A DNA stretch of 64,000 nt from Nostoc sp. ATCC 53789 (GCF_009873495.1 NZ_CP046703.1:1984001-2048000), one strand, 5' to 3'. Shown: positions 8,232 to 17,374, counted from the first letter of the stretch. Translations and numbers: made by a program. The notes: generated by a model from the sequence alone, not told the origin.

Positions 8232-9194
8232 TTAAACATTGACAATTGGTTTAAAGTTGTCAGTTAGACACCAAGGCAAATTATCTCGAACCATTGCATT
8301 TAAAATGACTAACATCTTATGAACGCAAGCAGTTAGGGCCAATTTTTTGGATTTACCACGTTCGACAAGGCGCTGATAAAAGGCTTTGATAACGGGATTA
8401 TGACGCATAGCAACCACAGCACCCATATAAAGAGTCGCTCGAACATGGGCACGACCACCATTAATCATCCGCTTACCTTTGTGTTGACCACTATCATGAT
8501 TGATCGGTGCAACACCAACTAAACGAGAGATTTGTTTGGCAGTTAATTGACCGAGTTCTGGTAAGTCAGAAACGAGGGTAGTAGAAATAACTTGACCAAT
8601 ACCAGGAGTAGTTTTGAGTAAATTGACTTTATCAATCCATTGTTGATTATTTTGCGTCAATTCCTGAATTTGTTGATTGAGCTGTTTGAGACGCTCTTCA
8701 AGATATTCAATATGAGCCTCAATATCTGCTAATGCTTTACCACGGGCACGCGCCCGACGATTTTTCTCAGCAGTCTGCATCTCGACTAACTGTCTTCTGC
8801 GACTAATTAATTCGCCCAGTTGACGCGCTGTTTCAGATTCAATTGCTAACACCTGGGGTTTCATTGCTTCCCCAAAGTGTGCCAAAATTTGTGCATCAAT
8901 AGCATCAGTTTTTGCCAACCGACCTGTGGCTTTCGCAAAATCTCTTCCAAGGCGTGGATTAATTAATGCTACTGGTAAAAGTGCTGCCTGCAATTGGATA
9001 ATAAGTTCTGTTTCTAATCCTCCTGTTGCTTCTAACACAATCAGATTTAAATCAAATGATTTGAGTTGTTCTACTAGATGAGATATTTCTACTTCTGTAT
9101 TAGCAACTTTCAATGCTTTACCCATTGGACGGATATAAACATCGAGAGTTGCTTTACTCACATCAATGCCTACCCATTGAGAAATATTTTCCAT
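8232..9194 (-). CDS. IS110-family transposase (DEDD recombinase)
   Basis: 320 residues. The N-terminal RuvC-like DEDD domain shows D11 (GIDVSK), E55 (LEATGG), D97 and D100 (KTDAIDAQIL). A coiled coil (about 150-190) follows, then the C-terminal Tnp domain with TTPGIG at 195-200 and the conserved serine region NHDSGQHKGKR (S235). Both catalytic halves look intact and the frame is unbroken, so the enzyme may be active. IS110 enzymes insert by a Holliday-junction-like route guided by a bridge RNA encoded in the element's non-coding end; in the IS110 subgroup that lies upstream of the gene, in the IS1111 subgroup downstream. I cannot assign the subgroup. Confidence 0.93.
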   Translation of the reverse strand: MENISQWVGIDVSKATLDVYIRPMGKALKVANTEVEISHLVEQLKSFDLNLIVLEATGGLETELIIQLQAALLPVALINPRLGRDFAKATGRLAKTDAIDAQILAHFGEAMKPQVLAIESETARQLGELISRRRQLVEMQTAEKNRRARARGKALADIEAHIEYLEERLKQLNQQIQELTQNNQQWIDKVNLLKTTPGIGQVISTTLVSDLPELGQLTAKQISRLVGVAPINHDSGQHKGKRMINGGRAHVRATLYMGAVVAMRHNPVIKAFYQRLVERGKSKKLALTACVHKMLVILNAMVRDNLPWCLTDNFKPIVNV

Positions 9195-9555
9195 ATTTCA
9201 CTCTCAACTAATTTCTGTACCCTGTTTTGAATTCATCCCCTTGATTTAACTCATCCTTGCCCGATACGGACTGTATACTTTAAATATCAGCGTTTAAAGC
9301 TTTGACCCCGGCGACTGTTCGAGTTCTGTCAAAGAGATTGTTGTAGTGACCCATGCTACGAAGCGGTCTATTATGACCAAGGTTGGGACGGTCTACTACT
9401 ATTTCTAAGATACAAGGTTGGGTGAAGCGGAGCGCAACCCAACATTCTGATATATGTTGGGTTACGCAAAGCCTCCACCCAACCTACAATTTTTTGCTTC
9501 CGAGTTCAGAGCTAGTAATAAATACAAAACTCACCTTGACAGCGCCACTTTCCAT
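9195..9555. other. Non-coding DNA upstream of the IS110 transposase, plus interspersed repeat
   Basis: About 9195-9400 is the 5' flank of the minus-strand transposase, where IS110-subgroup elements encode their bridge RNA; I see several short complementary segments but cannot fold it reliably. 9415-9488 is a repeat that begins and ends with opposed AGGTTGGGT/ACCCAACCT blocks, a dispersed Nostoc-type sequence. 9497-9515 repeats the end of the 21-bp array. Confidence 0.5.
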
Positions 9556-11010
9556 TTATAAATTCCAATTGCGGCGGAAATGGAAGAAACCTTCTAAAAA
9601 CTCTTGCCAAGCAATATCTCTATTTAACTTCTGCTTACTCCACTCTCTTGCAGCTTGTTCCAGAATTTCTGAGAAACTGGGATAGACAGGAGATAGATTT
9701 GCTAAATCTTTGACTTTAATTTTTTGGGACATTGCTAAGGCAATCAAATTAATTAATTCTCCAGCTTCTGCCCCTAATATCGAAGCTCCCAAAATTTCGC
9801 CATTACGTAGCACAATTAATTTACACATACCAGTGGTTTCGTCCCGAAGTTGCGCTGCTGCCACTGTTTTAAAATATTGACGCAAAACTAAAACTTCATC
9901 TCGACTAAATAGACGTTTTGCCTGTGCCTCTGTCAAACCCACTTGCGCCACCATCGGCACAGAAAACATTGCCCAAGGAATGGAGCGATAATTTACTCGT
10001 AATCTGGGGAAAAAGAGTGCATTTTTTAGGGCAATTTTTGCTTCATAATTAGCGATATTGGCAAAGTCGTAACCACCAATTACATCACCACAAGCGTAAA
10101 TGCGGTGGTTAGTGGTTTGTAGTTTATCATTTACCACTAAACTACGCTGATGCCATTTCACGCCTACCGTTGCCAAATTTAGGGATTCAATATTCGGCTG
10201 TTGTCCAGTCGCCACTAAAATTTCATCAGTTTCAATGGCTTTATCTCCTGCTTGAATCCACTTTTTATCCTCAATTAGCCTCACCTGAGTTACTGGTTTA
10301 TCAGTAAGGACGCGCACACCTTCGACTTCCAACTGTGCCTGAAGCAATATGGCTATTTCATGGTCAATATGGGAGAGAACATAAGGATGCTTGACTACTA
10401 GCGTCACACTGCAACCAAATCGCGCTAAAGTTTGAGCAATTTCAATGCTTTGAGGAGTTCCACCGATAATTACCCAATTTTTGGGTAATGTCTCTCCCTG
10501 TAAAGATTGCCAAATATTAGAAAGGGTTAGATAGCCAGTGCCTTGCAATCCCTCAATCTCTGGAATTTCTGGACGCGAACCACTCGCTAGCAAATAAGTA
10601 CGGGCGTGTAGTAGGCGATTGTTAACGGCAAAAGCCAGTTGGGGCGAAGATTGAAATTGACCACTACCAACAATGACATCTACCCCCAGCGCGGCTAGGA
10701 CGGCGGGAGAATGCTGTTCTTTGAGATTTGCGGCGACGCATTGAGCATACAGCATCGCTTCTTGCCATGCCATAGATATGTGGCATTCTTCTGAAATATC
10801 AGTCTTTGTGGCATGAATACCAAAACTAGCGGCATCATTCAACTTCTGCGCCAGTTTACCGATTTCGGTAAGAGCATGGTGATGAGTAAACCCATAGTCT
10901 ACTTTAGGTTCCACCAAGGCAACCGTAGCACGTAGTTGGGTTGCAGCAAGAGCAGCGTAGTATCCAGCAAGACTGCCGCCAATAATTACAACATCGTAGT
11001 CAATTGTCAT
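9556..11010 (-). CDS. FAD/NAD(P)-dependent oxidoreductase, disulfide-reductase fold without redox cysteines
   Basis: 484 residues with the layout of mercuric reductase/dihydrolipoamide dehydrogenase. It has an N-terminal FAD site (DVVIIGGSLAG, 6-16), an NAD(P) site (WVIIGGTPQSIEIAQTLARF, about 178-197), an FAD-ribityl motif (IYACGDVIGG, about 305-314) and a C-terminal dimerisation domain. The usual CxxxxC redox pair after the first motif is absent; residues 38-55 read VDYGFTHHHALTEIGKLA. The C-terminal His-Glu dyad motif (HPTxSE in the family) reads YPSFSE. It therefore cannot work as a classical disulfide reductase; NAD(P)H-quinone or other acceptor activity is possible. It starts at an ATG inside TGACAAA-type repeats. 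The cobD gene lies 5' of it on the genome map, in the same direction. Confidence 0.85.
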   Translation of the reverse strand: MTIDYDVVIIGGSLAGYYAALAATQLRATVALVEPKVDYGFTHHHALTEIGKLAQKLNDAASFGIHATKTDISEECHISMAWQEAMLYAQCVAANLKEQHSPAVLAALGVDVIVGSGQFQSSPQLAFAVNNRLLHARTYLLASGSRPEIPEIEGLQGTGYLTLSNIWQSLQGETLPKNWVIIGGTPQSIEIAQTLARFGCSVTLVVKHPYVLSHIDHEIAILLQAQLEVEGVRVLTDKPVTQVRLIEDKKWIQAGDKAIETDEILVATGQQPNIESLNLATVGVKWHQRSLVVNDKLQTTNHRIYACGDVIGGYDFANIANYEAKIALKNALFFPRLRVNYRSIPWAMFSVPMVAQVGLTEAQAKRLFSRDEVLVLRQYFKTVAAAQLRDETTGMCKLIVLRNGEILGASILGAEAGELINLIALAMSQKIKVKDLANLSPVYPSFSEILEQAAREWSKQKLNRDIAWQEFLEGFFHFRRNWNL

Positions 11011-11161
11011 TTGTCATTTGTCATTTGTCATTGGGCATGGGATTAGGGGAGAGGTGACAGGTGATAGGTGACAGGTGATAAGTGATAGGGAATAGTCTGT
11101 ACCCTGTAACCTGTAACCTATTACCTTGTTTACTCCCCACTCCCCACTCCCTACTCCCCAC
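11011..11161. repeat. Repeat-filled spacer between cobD and the flavoprotein gene
   Basis: Contains TTTGTCATTTGTCATT heptamers, GTGATAGGTGACAGG runs and CCCCACTCCCCACTCC runs. No promoter-like or coding sequence stands out. Confidence 0.6.
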
Positions 11162-12235
11162 TTAACACTCAACACTCAACACTGAGTTTAGCGCTGTTAG
11201 TAAGCGTTGGTTATCAGACTCTTCACGTACAGCAACCCGGAAAAAGCGATCGCCTAATTCTTTAAAACTAAGGCAATCACGGATTAAAATCTGGTGATAT
11301 TTGAGTAATTGGTGCTGTAACTGCGAAGTAGACTCTTGAGATTCAACCAGTAAAAAGTTAGCAGCACTTACTTGGGGTTGCAATCCCGGTATTTCAGCCA
11401 AACCCTGAAAGAGTTGGTTTCGTGCAGGTGGTAGCCATGCCCAGGTTTGCTGCTGAAACTCTGTATCCTGGAGAGCAGCAATTGCTGCTGCCGCCGCTAG
11501 AGTGTTTACGGGCCAGGGGTCACGCCATTGCTGCCATTTAGCTAGGCAGTCGGGGTGGGCGATCGCATATCCTAATCGCAATCCTGGGAGACTGTAAAAT
11601 TTGGTTAGCGATCGCAATATTACTAAATTCGGATATTCCTGCACCACCGGAATTAGGCTTTGTTCCTCATTAGGCGGCACAAAATCCATAAATGCTTCAT
11701 CCACCACAACCAAAGCAAATTGCTCCAGGTAGGGCAAAATAGAGTCCCGTGAAAATATCTTTCCGGTTGGGTTGTGGGGATTATTCAGCAATAATCCTTT
11801 GTCATTTGTCCTTTGTCCTTTGTCAATGAATAATGACCAATGACCAGTGATTAATGACAAAGGACACTCCAGCACATTAGCGTTATACGCTGCCAAGGTT
11901 CGGTAATAGTCACCAAAGGCTGGAGTGATTAAAGTTGTCGCGGCTAATTGAGCCAATTCCCTACCTATTAAAGTGAGTAATTCTGCGGAGCCGTTACCCG
12001 GCAGAATCCACTCAGGAGGCAGTTGATGGAAGTGACTGAGAGCTAGTCTCAGTTCACTATAGTTTGGATCTGGATAGTGCTTAAGATTACCAAGTTGGGA
12101 CAGTATAGCAGCGATCGCGCTGTTTGGAGGCCCCAACGGGCTGATGCTAGCAGAAAAATCCAGAATAGCATCAGGGGGACAGCCAGCCAGTGCTGCTGCC
12201 CAGGCTAAATTCCCCCCGTGTGCAGGTTGCCGCAT
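11162..12235 (-). CDS. cobD: Threonine-phosphate decarboxylase
   Basis: 357-residue PLP enzyme of the class I/II aminotransferase fold. It converts L-threonine phosphate to aminopropanol phosphate for the nucleotide loop of cobalamin. The N-terminus QPAHGGNLAWAAALAG and DFSASISPLGPP is characteristic of CobD rather than the related HisC. Also visible are NNPHNPTG (substrate/PLP contact), VVVDEAFMDF, and the Schiff-base lysine in RSLTKFYSLPGLRLGYA. About 23 residues just before NNPHNPTG (SLITGHWSLFIDKGQRTNDK) come from interspersed repeat DNA (11796-11874) in frame, an insertion not expected in the family. It is upstream of the flavoprotein gene and downstream of hup on the same strand. Confidence 0.9.
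   Translation of the reverse strand: MRQPAHGGNLAWAAALAGCPPDAILDFSASISPLGPPNSAIAAILSQLGNLKHYPDPNYSELRLALSHFHQLPPEWILPGNGSAELLTLIGRELAQLAATTLITPAFGDYYRTLAAYNANVLECPLSLITGHWSLFIDKGQRTNDKGLLLNNPHNPTGKIFSRDSILPYLEQFALVVVDEAFMDFVPPNEEQSLIPVVQEYPNLVILRSLTKFYSLPGLRLGYAIAHPDCLAKWQQWRDPWPVNTLAAAAAIAALQDTEFQQQTWAWLPPARNQLFQGLAEIPGLQPQVSAANFLLVESQESTSQLQHQLLKYHQILIRDCLSFKELGDRFFRVAVREESDNQRLLTALNSVLSVEC
11796..11874. repeat. In-frame TGTCCTT/TGACCAA repeat inside cobD
   Basis: Reads CTTTGTCATTTGTCCTTTG then, inverted, AATGACCAATGACC and TTAATGACAAAGG: a heptamer-repeat hairpin of the kind usually found between genes here. It keeps the reading frame and codes for a surface-loop-like peptide. Confidence 0.85.
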
Positions 12236-12261
12236 TAAAAAAAGGTTCCCGAAGACAGAAC

Positions 12262-12546
12262 CTATGCTTTTGGGGGTGCTACCTTTTCTCTAAACAGTTT
12301 GCCTGCGGAGAAAGCAGGAACTCTCGTTGCGGGAATTTCCATTTTCTCATTTGTTTTCGGGTTGCGACCTTCGCGGGCTTTACGTTCGCGTGATTCAAAT
12401 GAGCCAAATCCCACCAATGTCACCTTATCACCAGAGGAAACCGCTTCAATAATCGTTTCCAAAGCGGCAGTTAAGACTGCATCCGCTTGTTTTTTGGTAA
12501 CACTAGCTTTTTCAGCTACGGCATCAACTAATTCACCTTTGTTCAT
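12262..12546 (-). CDS. hup: HU-family nucleoid DNA-binding protein
   Basis: 94 residues, the usual HU length. It begins MNKGELVDAVAEKASVTKK, has the core GDKVTLVGFGSFESRERKAR and the beta-arm segment GRNPKTNEKMEIPAT, then VPAFSAGKLFREKV. HU dimers bend DNA non-specifically and compact the nucleoid; in Anabaena the homologue (HanA) affects heterocyst differentiation. A clear Shine-Dalgarno (CAGGAG, about 6 bases before the ATG on the minus strand) supports the start. A 26-bp gap separates it from cobD; the two may be co-transcribed, though HU is normally strongly expressed on its own. Confidence 0.95.
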   Translation of the reverse strand: MNKGELVDAVAEKASVTKKQADAVLTAALETIIEAVSSGDKVTLVGFGSFESRERKAREGRNPKTNEKMEIPATRVPAFSAGKLFREKVAPPKA

Positions 12547-13243
12547 GTCAAACTCCTGAAGGTTTACTTGAGATTCTTTACGGATGCACCCTGGTACACC
12601 TGTACTGAAATCTTTGTTAGCGGGAATACAAAAATCATCCTTTGGGAGTATGTTTACTCAAAACGGCTGTACATCCCATCGGCTCGACTTTTCAATGAAT
12701 CATTCTAAAGCGTTGTAGCCTGATGTGGATAGATGAAACCATTAATTTATATAGATTTCAGGATTTTTTGTAGTTTTAGGGTAGTTGTTTCACTAAAAAC
12801 CACCCCAAAAGTAGGAAAAAATACCTAGTAAATCCCGCAATCGCCAAGAAAACAGGGGAGTGAGGAGGTGGGAGATGGTGAGGATTTGTTGGGATTAATT
12901 ACCGATGTTGAAGAGTTATTGCTGAGATTAACCAATTTTTATGGAAATCAAAGACTCATGTTCCCGATTTCTCTAAAAAGTCGGGTATTTTGCTTACTTT
13001 TCATATCATCTGAAAAATCCAACACGAAATTTAACCCCCTAGCGAGCTTTTTTAGTAGGGAAGGGGGAAAAATTAAAGCGTCTCCCCTACAAGGCTATTC
13101 ATTAGTTACATCTTTCTTAACATTTGTTAGCGATCGCTGGGACAATTTGTTCTAGTGCGTCCATTACGCAAGAAGATCCCCGACTTCTTAAAGAAGTCGG
13201 GGATCTGAGCATTTGCCAAATGTAACTTACCTGCTTTTTATCT
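12547..13243. other. 697-bp gene-free stretch between pilQ and hup
   Basis: The hup promoter and leader occupy roughly 12547-12750. An open frame at 12868-13155 (95 codons on the plus strand) has repeat-like content and no family resemblance, so I do not call it. Near 13020-13075 lies a CCCCCTAGCGAGC...AGGGAAGGGGGA fold-back. The palindrome at 13174-13206 ends the pilus operon side. Confidence 0.5.
13174..13206. terminator. Palindromic repeat downstream of pilQ, possible terminator
   Basis: Perfect 16-bp arms AGATCCCCGACTTCTT and AAGAAGTCGGGGATCT separated by one base. It lies 38 bp beyond the pilQ stop codon. The same pattern with other bases occurs at 29898-29930, so this is a dispersed palindrome family that may serve as a transcription end. 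Confidence 0.6.
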
Positions 13244-15667
13244 TTATTGCCTACCGGGAAGCTTCAACCCTCGACGTTCAAGGATTTGTCGAACTTCTGG
13301 GCTGGGATTGTAGTTATAACCATAAGAGGAGTTTTCAGAGTCATCCATAATTTGAGGTGTGAGTAATACAATCACCTCATTCCGCTGGTTGGATCTATTT
13401 GTACTTCTAAACAGCGCACCAATCAGTGGAAGATCGCCCAAGATGGGAATCTTGGAAATACTTGTCCGGTCTTGGTCTTGAATAATCCCTGAGAGAATTA
13501 GTGTCTGACCATCTCGTAAGCGAATTAAGCCAGAAGTAAGGGAACGCTCAGAGACTAAAACAATTTGTCCATTTCCTGTATTTTGTGAGCCTGTAGGAGC
13601 GCTGACTGTAGGAGCAACCGATAGAGAAACAAATCCATTATCGTCAATCCGGTCAATTTTCACACTTAAAGTTAAGCCAACTTTTTGTTTATCAATTTTT
13701 CTTTCCGTCCTAGAACCACCAGCATTATCTGTTGTTTCGATGGTTATATTTCCGACCACTTCCTGAGTCAGATTGACAAGAGCCTGCTGACCTTCTTGCA
13801 CAATTAAGGTTGGGTCAGTCAAAATCTTGGCATTGCCATTTGTCACTTGAGCTTGCAAACTACTGAGAAGACGTTTAGGAAATTGGTATAGAGAAGGCAA
13901 ACTAAATGTAGATGTTGCACGAGTGCCTGGTGCATAGGTACTAGTTTGTCTTCCAGTTACGGGATCAGTAGTAATCGTTACCGTGTCTGGTGTTCCTGGA
14001 GTGAAATCTGAAAGGCCAGGGGTCGTTGGATTGCCATTTGCGGGAGAAATAGGTTGGAGAAAGGTCGCATCACCTGGAATTTCTTGTACAACTTGGCCAT
14101 CTTGTATAACTCTCAAGCCAGAACCTCCATTTGGCACCGTGAACGTACCATTTTGGTTAAGTAAAGGCGAGCCTGTGATTGGATTCGTAATAGTAGGTGT
14201 ACTAGTCACACTGTTTGCTACTTCAGAACTAGTAGCTGGTCTTGAACCGCCAAAATTTAGACTTGCTGCACCGCCATCATTTGAAAAGTAGTTGTTGCCA
14301 ATCCCAAAAGAGAAGCTAGTGTTGTAGTCCTGAGTGTTATTGAGATTAACATCGATAATCTTGACGTTAACTACCACTTGACGACGGCGGATATCAAGCT
14401 GAGTTAGTTGAGCCATTGCCATCTGAACTAGCTTGGGAGGCCCAATCAAGGTTAAAGAATTAGTGCGTTCATCTCCTAATGCCTGTAAACCTCTCAGTAA
14501 TGGGTTAGAGTCTTTGAAATCAACGCGTTGAGTTTCTACCTTGGTTTCTGTAGTTGTCTGAGCTTGTGTGATGGGAGCAGCTGCATTCCCAACAGCTACA
14601 GCACTAACACTGGTAACTTGTCGTTCTCGGCTGATGGCACTTTCTGCCCCCAAGCCAACTAAAAAGTTGATGGCGACTCCCACCGTGACCTGATTGAGTC
14701 GCAGGTTACGCATAACCATGTCACGGGTGGAATTAGGTAGTTTAGGGCCCACAAAAACTGTGCGATTACTGCGGTTAGCTTCTAAACCACTCAAACGCAA
14801 GACGTAGTTGAACACATCTTGCACTGGCTCGTTTTCTATATCTAGGGAGATTGTTTGAGAAACTGCTGCATTAGCAGCACCAGCAGCTTGCTCACCTCCG
14901 ATATAAGCCAGGTTCAAATTAGCAGCACGAGCAAGCAGTGACAAAACCTCACGCACTGGCGCATCTCGCAATACTAAGCGGGGTACACGTTCCTGAGTTC
15001 CTAAGTCAATGGTGCTAGGAGAAGCATCAGTGGCGGAAACAGCAATATCTCCTACCGGGGGGGCAACGGCTCTGGGTAAAAAGGGTGGAGCCTGGCTTAG
15101 AGGTTGGCCAGGCCCTGCGGCTTGTGCAGGTTGTCCGTCAATGGTGACTTCTGGGTTGGGAACAAGAACACCTGAATTTTGACCAGATTTGGCTGGAGTT
15201 GTAGCAGGCGGTGCTGTGGGTGTTGGCACTGTTGGCGTTGGTGCTGATGCTATAGTGCCTGCCGATGGGCTAAAGCTGAGTGTAATTCCATTTTGCGATC
15301 GCACCACGGGTTGACTGCTAGGTATATTGCTGCTGCCAGTTACCGTTACCCGAATGCTGTTGGCATCAAGCTGGCTAACCTCGACAGATGCAATTCCTGG
15401 TGCTGGACTATCTTGACGAAAACTATTACCTTGTGGTAATCGTAATTGAGTATTGATAATATCTGCAACTAAAGCCTTACCTCTTTTTGTTGTGAAAACT
15501 TGGGGGCGCGACCCTGAAGAAGTTTTCAAAGCAACATTAATTCCACCATTAACTGGATTTAACTGGACATTAGTAACTTGACTAATTTGTGCCCAAACTG
15601 GTTGAGCTGCCAAAAATACAAAAGCGGCAGTACCTAATATAAAACTATTACCGTGAAGCTGTTTCAC
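13244..15667 (-). CDS. pilQ: Type IV pilus secretin PilQ with AMIN domain
   Basis: 807 residues. An N-terminal signal segment (FILGTAAFVFLAAQPVWA, about 9-26) precedes an AMIN peptidoglycan-binding domain (about 28-135), a Pro/Ala/Thr linker (about 140-215), a short secretin N-domain (about 228-310) and the secretin barrel. The barrel includes the signature LRDGQTLILSGIIQDQDRTS and IPILGDLPLIGALFRS (about 715-760). It forms the outer-membrane pore through which pili pass in motility and DNA uptake. A Gly/Ser/Asn-rich insert (about 455-580) interrupts the secretin region. It is the last gene of pilM-N-O-Q; no pilP follows, as usual in cyanobacteria. The 157-bp spacer before it is repeat-rich. 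Confidence 0.93.
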   Translation of the reverse strand: MKQLHGNSFILGTAAFVFLAAQPVWAQISQVTNVQLNPVNGGINVALKTSSGSRPQVFTTKRGKALVADIINTQLRLPQGNSFRQDSPAPGIASVEVSQLDANSIRVTVTGSSNIPSSQPVVRSQNGITLSFSPSAGTIASAPTPTVPTPTAPPATTPAKSGQNSGVLVPNPEVTIDGQPAQAAGPGQPLSQAPPFLPRAVAPPVGDIAVSATDASPSTIDLGTQERVPRLVLRDAPVREVLSLLARAANLNLAYIGGEQAAGAANAAVSQTISLDIENEPVQDVFNYVLRLSGLEANRSNRTVFVGPKLPNSTRDMVMRNLRLNQVTVGVAINFLVGLGAESAISRERQVTSVSAVAVGNAAAPITQAQTTTETKVETQRVDFKDSNPLLRGLQALGDERTNSLTLIGPPKLVQMAMAQLTQLDIRRRQVVVNVKIIDVNLNNTQDYNTSFSFGIGNNYFSNDGGAASLNFGGSRPATSSEVANSVTSTPTITNPITGSPLLNQNGTFTVPNGGSGLRVIQDGQVVQEIPGDATFLQPISPANGNPTTPGLSDFTPGTPDTVTITTDPVTGRQTSTYAPGTRATSTFSLPSLYQFPKRLLSSLQAQVTNGNAKILTDPTLIVQEGQQALVNLTQEVVGNITIETTDNAGGSRTERKIDKQKVGLTLSVKIDRIDDNGFVSLSVAPTVSAPTGSQNTGNGQIVLVSERSLTSGLIRLRDGQTLILSGIIQDQDRTSISKIPILGDLPLIGALFRSTNRSNQRNEVIVLLTPQIMDDSENSSYGYNYNPSPEVRQILERRGLKLPGRQ

Positions 15668-15824
15668 AGTTCATTCCTCACCTAATAAAACCTTGTTTAC
15701 AAACAATTTTGAGTAGTTCGTTCAAAGTAAGAAGTTATGAATGAATAGTTAGGAATGATAACTCCTAACTCACAATTCACAATTCATAACTACTAATTCA
15801 AAACTCTTAACTACTCATTCCTAA

Positions 15825-16601
15825 CTACTTTTTCGGGGTAGCTTTAGCTGCGGCAGCAGCTTTAGCTGCTATTTCTTCAGGACTAAGCGGCATCAATACC
15901 TGTAACTGGAATGACGTATTAATCGCTACTGGCCCAACCTGTACCGGTGTTTTGTCTAATGGGGATCTTGATTCTAATGGAGCCAAAGTTGCTTGATAAT
16001 CTTTAATTATTAACAAAGGCTGTAATCGCTCAATGTTACGAATTATCGATTGTGTTTGCTCATAAGTTCCTGTAATTTCGGCATTGATAGTGCTGCGTTG
16101 CAGCTTGCCGTCAACCTTTAGTCCTAGAGATCCATCAGTAATCGGTTCTGGTTTTTGGGAAACTGGCACAAATTTCTTCAGTTTGGCTCTGACTGCATTA
16201 ATAGAAGTTGGAGTATTGCCAGACTCAACTAAGCGGTTCATATCTAACAACAATGTGTCTAAGGTTTTCTCGTTAGCAAATAAACCTAAAACCTGAACTT
16301 TTTGCTGTTTAGCCTGTGCTAGTTCCTCTTTAACTTTTTCAATCTGTTTGATATTGGCTTTTTTTTGCTCAATTTGCCCTTGCAGTTCAGAGCTTTTTGC
16401 TTGCTGCTGCTGATAGCTTTCCCAAGCTGGCATCAGCAGGTTTAACAATATATAACCTGCTCCCGCTAAACCAATTACCCCTACCAAGATGCCAATGATT
16501 TTTGGCGTGAAGGCAATACCAAATAGCACAGGGGACGCTGGCGTTGCCTGATCGAATTCCCCACCTTGTTCAGCAAAATTTAAATCATCACTCAGCGTCA
16601 T
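15825..16601 (-). CDS. pilO: Type IV pilus inner-membrane alignment protein PilO
   Basis: 258 residues. A short cytoplasmic N-terminus, one membrane helix (IIGILVGVIGLAGAGYILLN, about 35-54), a coiled coil (about 60-105, QQQQAKSSELQGQIEQKK), then a ferredoxin-like periplasmic domain. It ends with an Ala/Lys tail (AAKAAAAAKATPKK). PilO pairs with PilN to align the pilus machine in the inner membrane. Its ATG overlaps the pilN stop by four bases (ATGA), implying translational coupling. Confidence 0.88.
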   Translation of the reverse strand: MTLSDDLNFAEQGGEFDQATPASPVLFGIAFTPKIIGILVGVIGLAGAGYILLNLLMPAWESYQQQQAKSSELQGQIEQKKANIKQIEKVKEELAQAKQQKVQVLGLFANEKTLDTLLLDMNRLVESGNTPTSINAVRAKLKKFVPVSQKPEPITDGSLGLKVDGKLQRSTINAEITGTYEQTQSIIRNIERLQPLLIIKDYQATLAPLESRSPLDKTPVQVGPVAINTSFQLQVLMPLSPEEIAAKAAAAAKATPKK

Positions 16602-17374
16602 TTTGGAATGACTCCTGTTTGTTGCATACTACGAATTCGAGTTACTAACCCCACTGTGCCTTTTTTTTCCAACTCCCGGATTAATTCCGAAGCTGGAACG
16701 TCACTCATACCAGATTGGATAGTGTATTTAACTACTTGTGGAGGCTTAATTGTTACACCACTAGGAGGTTGAGCTGCACCTGGTATTGAGGGAGCATCTA
16801 CTAACGTTGCGGTTAGAATTCTGCTTTCTGTGGACTTCAAGAACCGAGACTGTTGTAAACTCAATAAGAAATCATTGACATCGTTAAAAGAACGAGCAAA
16901 TCCAGTAATTTCTAATCCCCCCGAGGGATTGCTTGGAGGCAGCCCTTCAGCTACCGCAATTGGTGGGATTTGTCTGATGGTCTCGATTTGCACTGCCGTT
17001 GGGATGCGATCGCGCAAATCTTGCAGCATTGCTGACCAAGGTCGAATCTGGTCAAATACAGTTACTAAAGCTTGGGTTTCCCCTTTAACTGCACTCGTCT
17101 CGTCTTTGATTTTGTTCAGATTTCCTATTTCAGTATCTAATCTCTTGCTTTCCTGATCGAGTGTTGCTATTTGAGCATCTAATTCAACAATCTTCCCTTG
17201 CAACAAGAACCAACTAACTCCCAATAAAGCTGGAAGACCTATACCTACTGCAACTCCCACATACACTGGTGTCAAATTACCCGTAGGGAAGTTTAGGGAT
17301 ATTCCTCCTTTTCTCTCCGGCTTTTGCTGGTATGCTGGGCGATCTTTAAGAAAATTAACATCCAAACTGTACAT
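16598..17374 (-). CDS. pilN: Type IV pilus assembly protein PilN
   Basis: 258 residues. The N-terminal cytoplasmic motif MYSLDVNFLKDRPAYQQKP resembles the PilM-binding INLLP-type motif. A membrane helix follows (about 36-59, VGVAVGIGLPALLGVSWFLL), then a coiled coil (ELDAQIATLDQESKRLDTEI) and a ferredoxin-like domain. It bridges PilM in the cytoplasm and PilO in the membrane. It lies between pilM (93-bp gap) and pilO (4-base overlap). Confidence 0.9.
   Translation of the reverse strand: MYSLDVNFLKDRPAYQQKPERKGGISLNFPTGNLTPVYVGVAVGIGLPALLGVSWFLLQGKIVELDAQIATLDQESKRLDTEIGNLNKIKDETSAVKGETQALVTVFDQIRPWSAMLQDLRDRIPTAVQIETIRQIPPIAVAEGLPPSNPSGGLEITGFARSFNDVNDFLLSLQQSRFLKSTESRILTATLVDAPSIPGAAQPPSGVTIKPPQVVKYTIQSGMSDVPASELIRELEKKGTVGLVTRIRSMQQTGVIPK

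Larger units (their letters stand above)
7918..9496. mobile_element. Segment carrying an IS110-family element between 19-bp direct repeats
   Basis: The sequence CTTCCGAGTTCAGAGCTAG ends the tandem array at 7899-7917 and recurs exactly at 9497-9515, after the transposase gene. The intervening 1.58 kb contains the IS110 transposase on the minus strand. IS110 elements have no long terminal inverted repeats, so the true insertion ends cannot be read from one copy. The 19-bp repeat is longer than any normal IS110 target change and may instead mark a rearranged array. The outer part (9415-9488) is an unrelated GTTGGGT-type interspersed repeat, so the insertion sequence itself is probably shorter. 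Confidence 0.5.

Noticed and set aside
12868..13155. 95-codon plus-strand frame near hup
   Set aside because: Repeat-derived sequence, no recognisable protein, poor start context.
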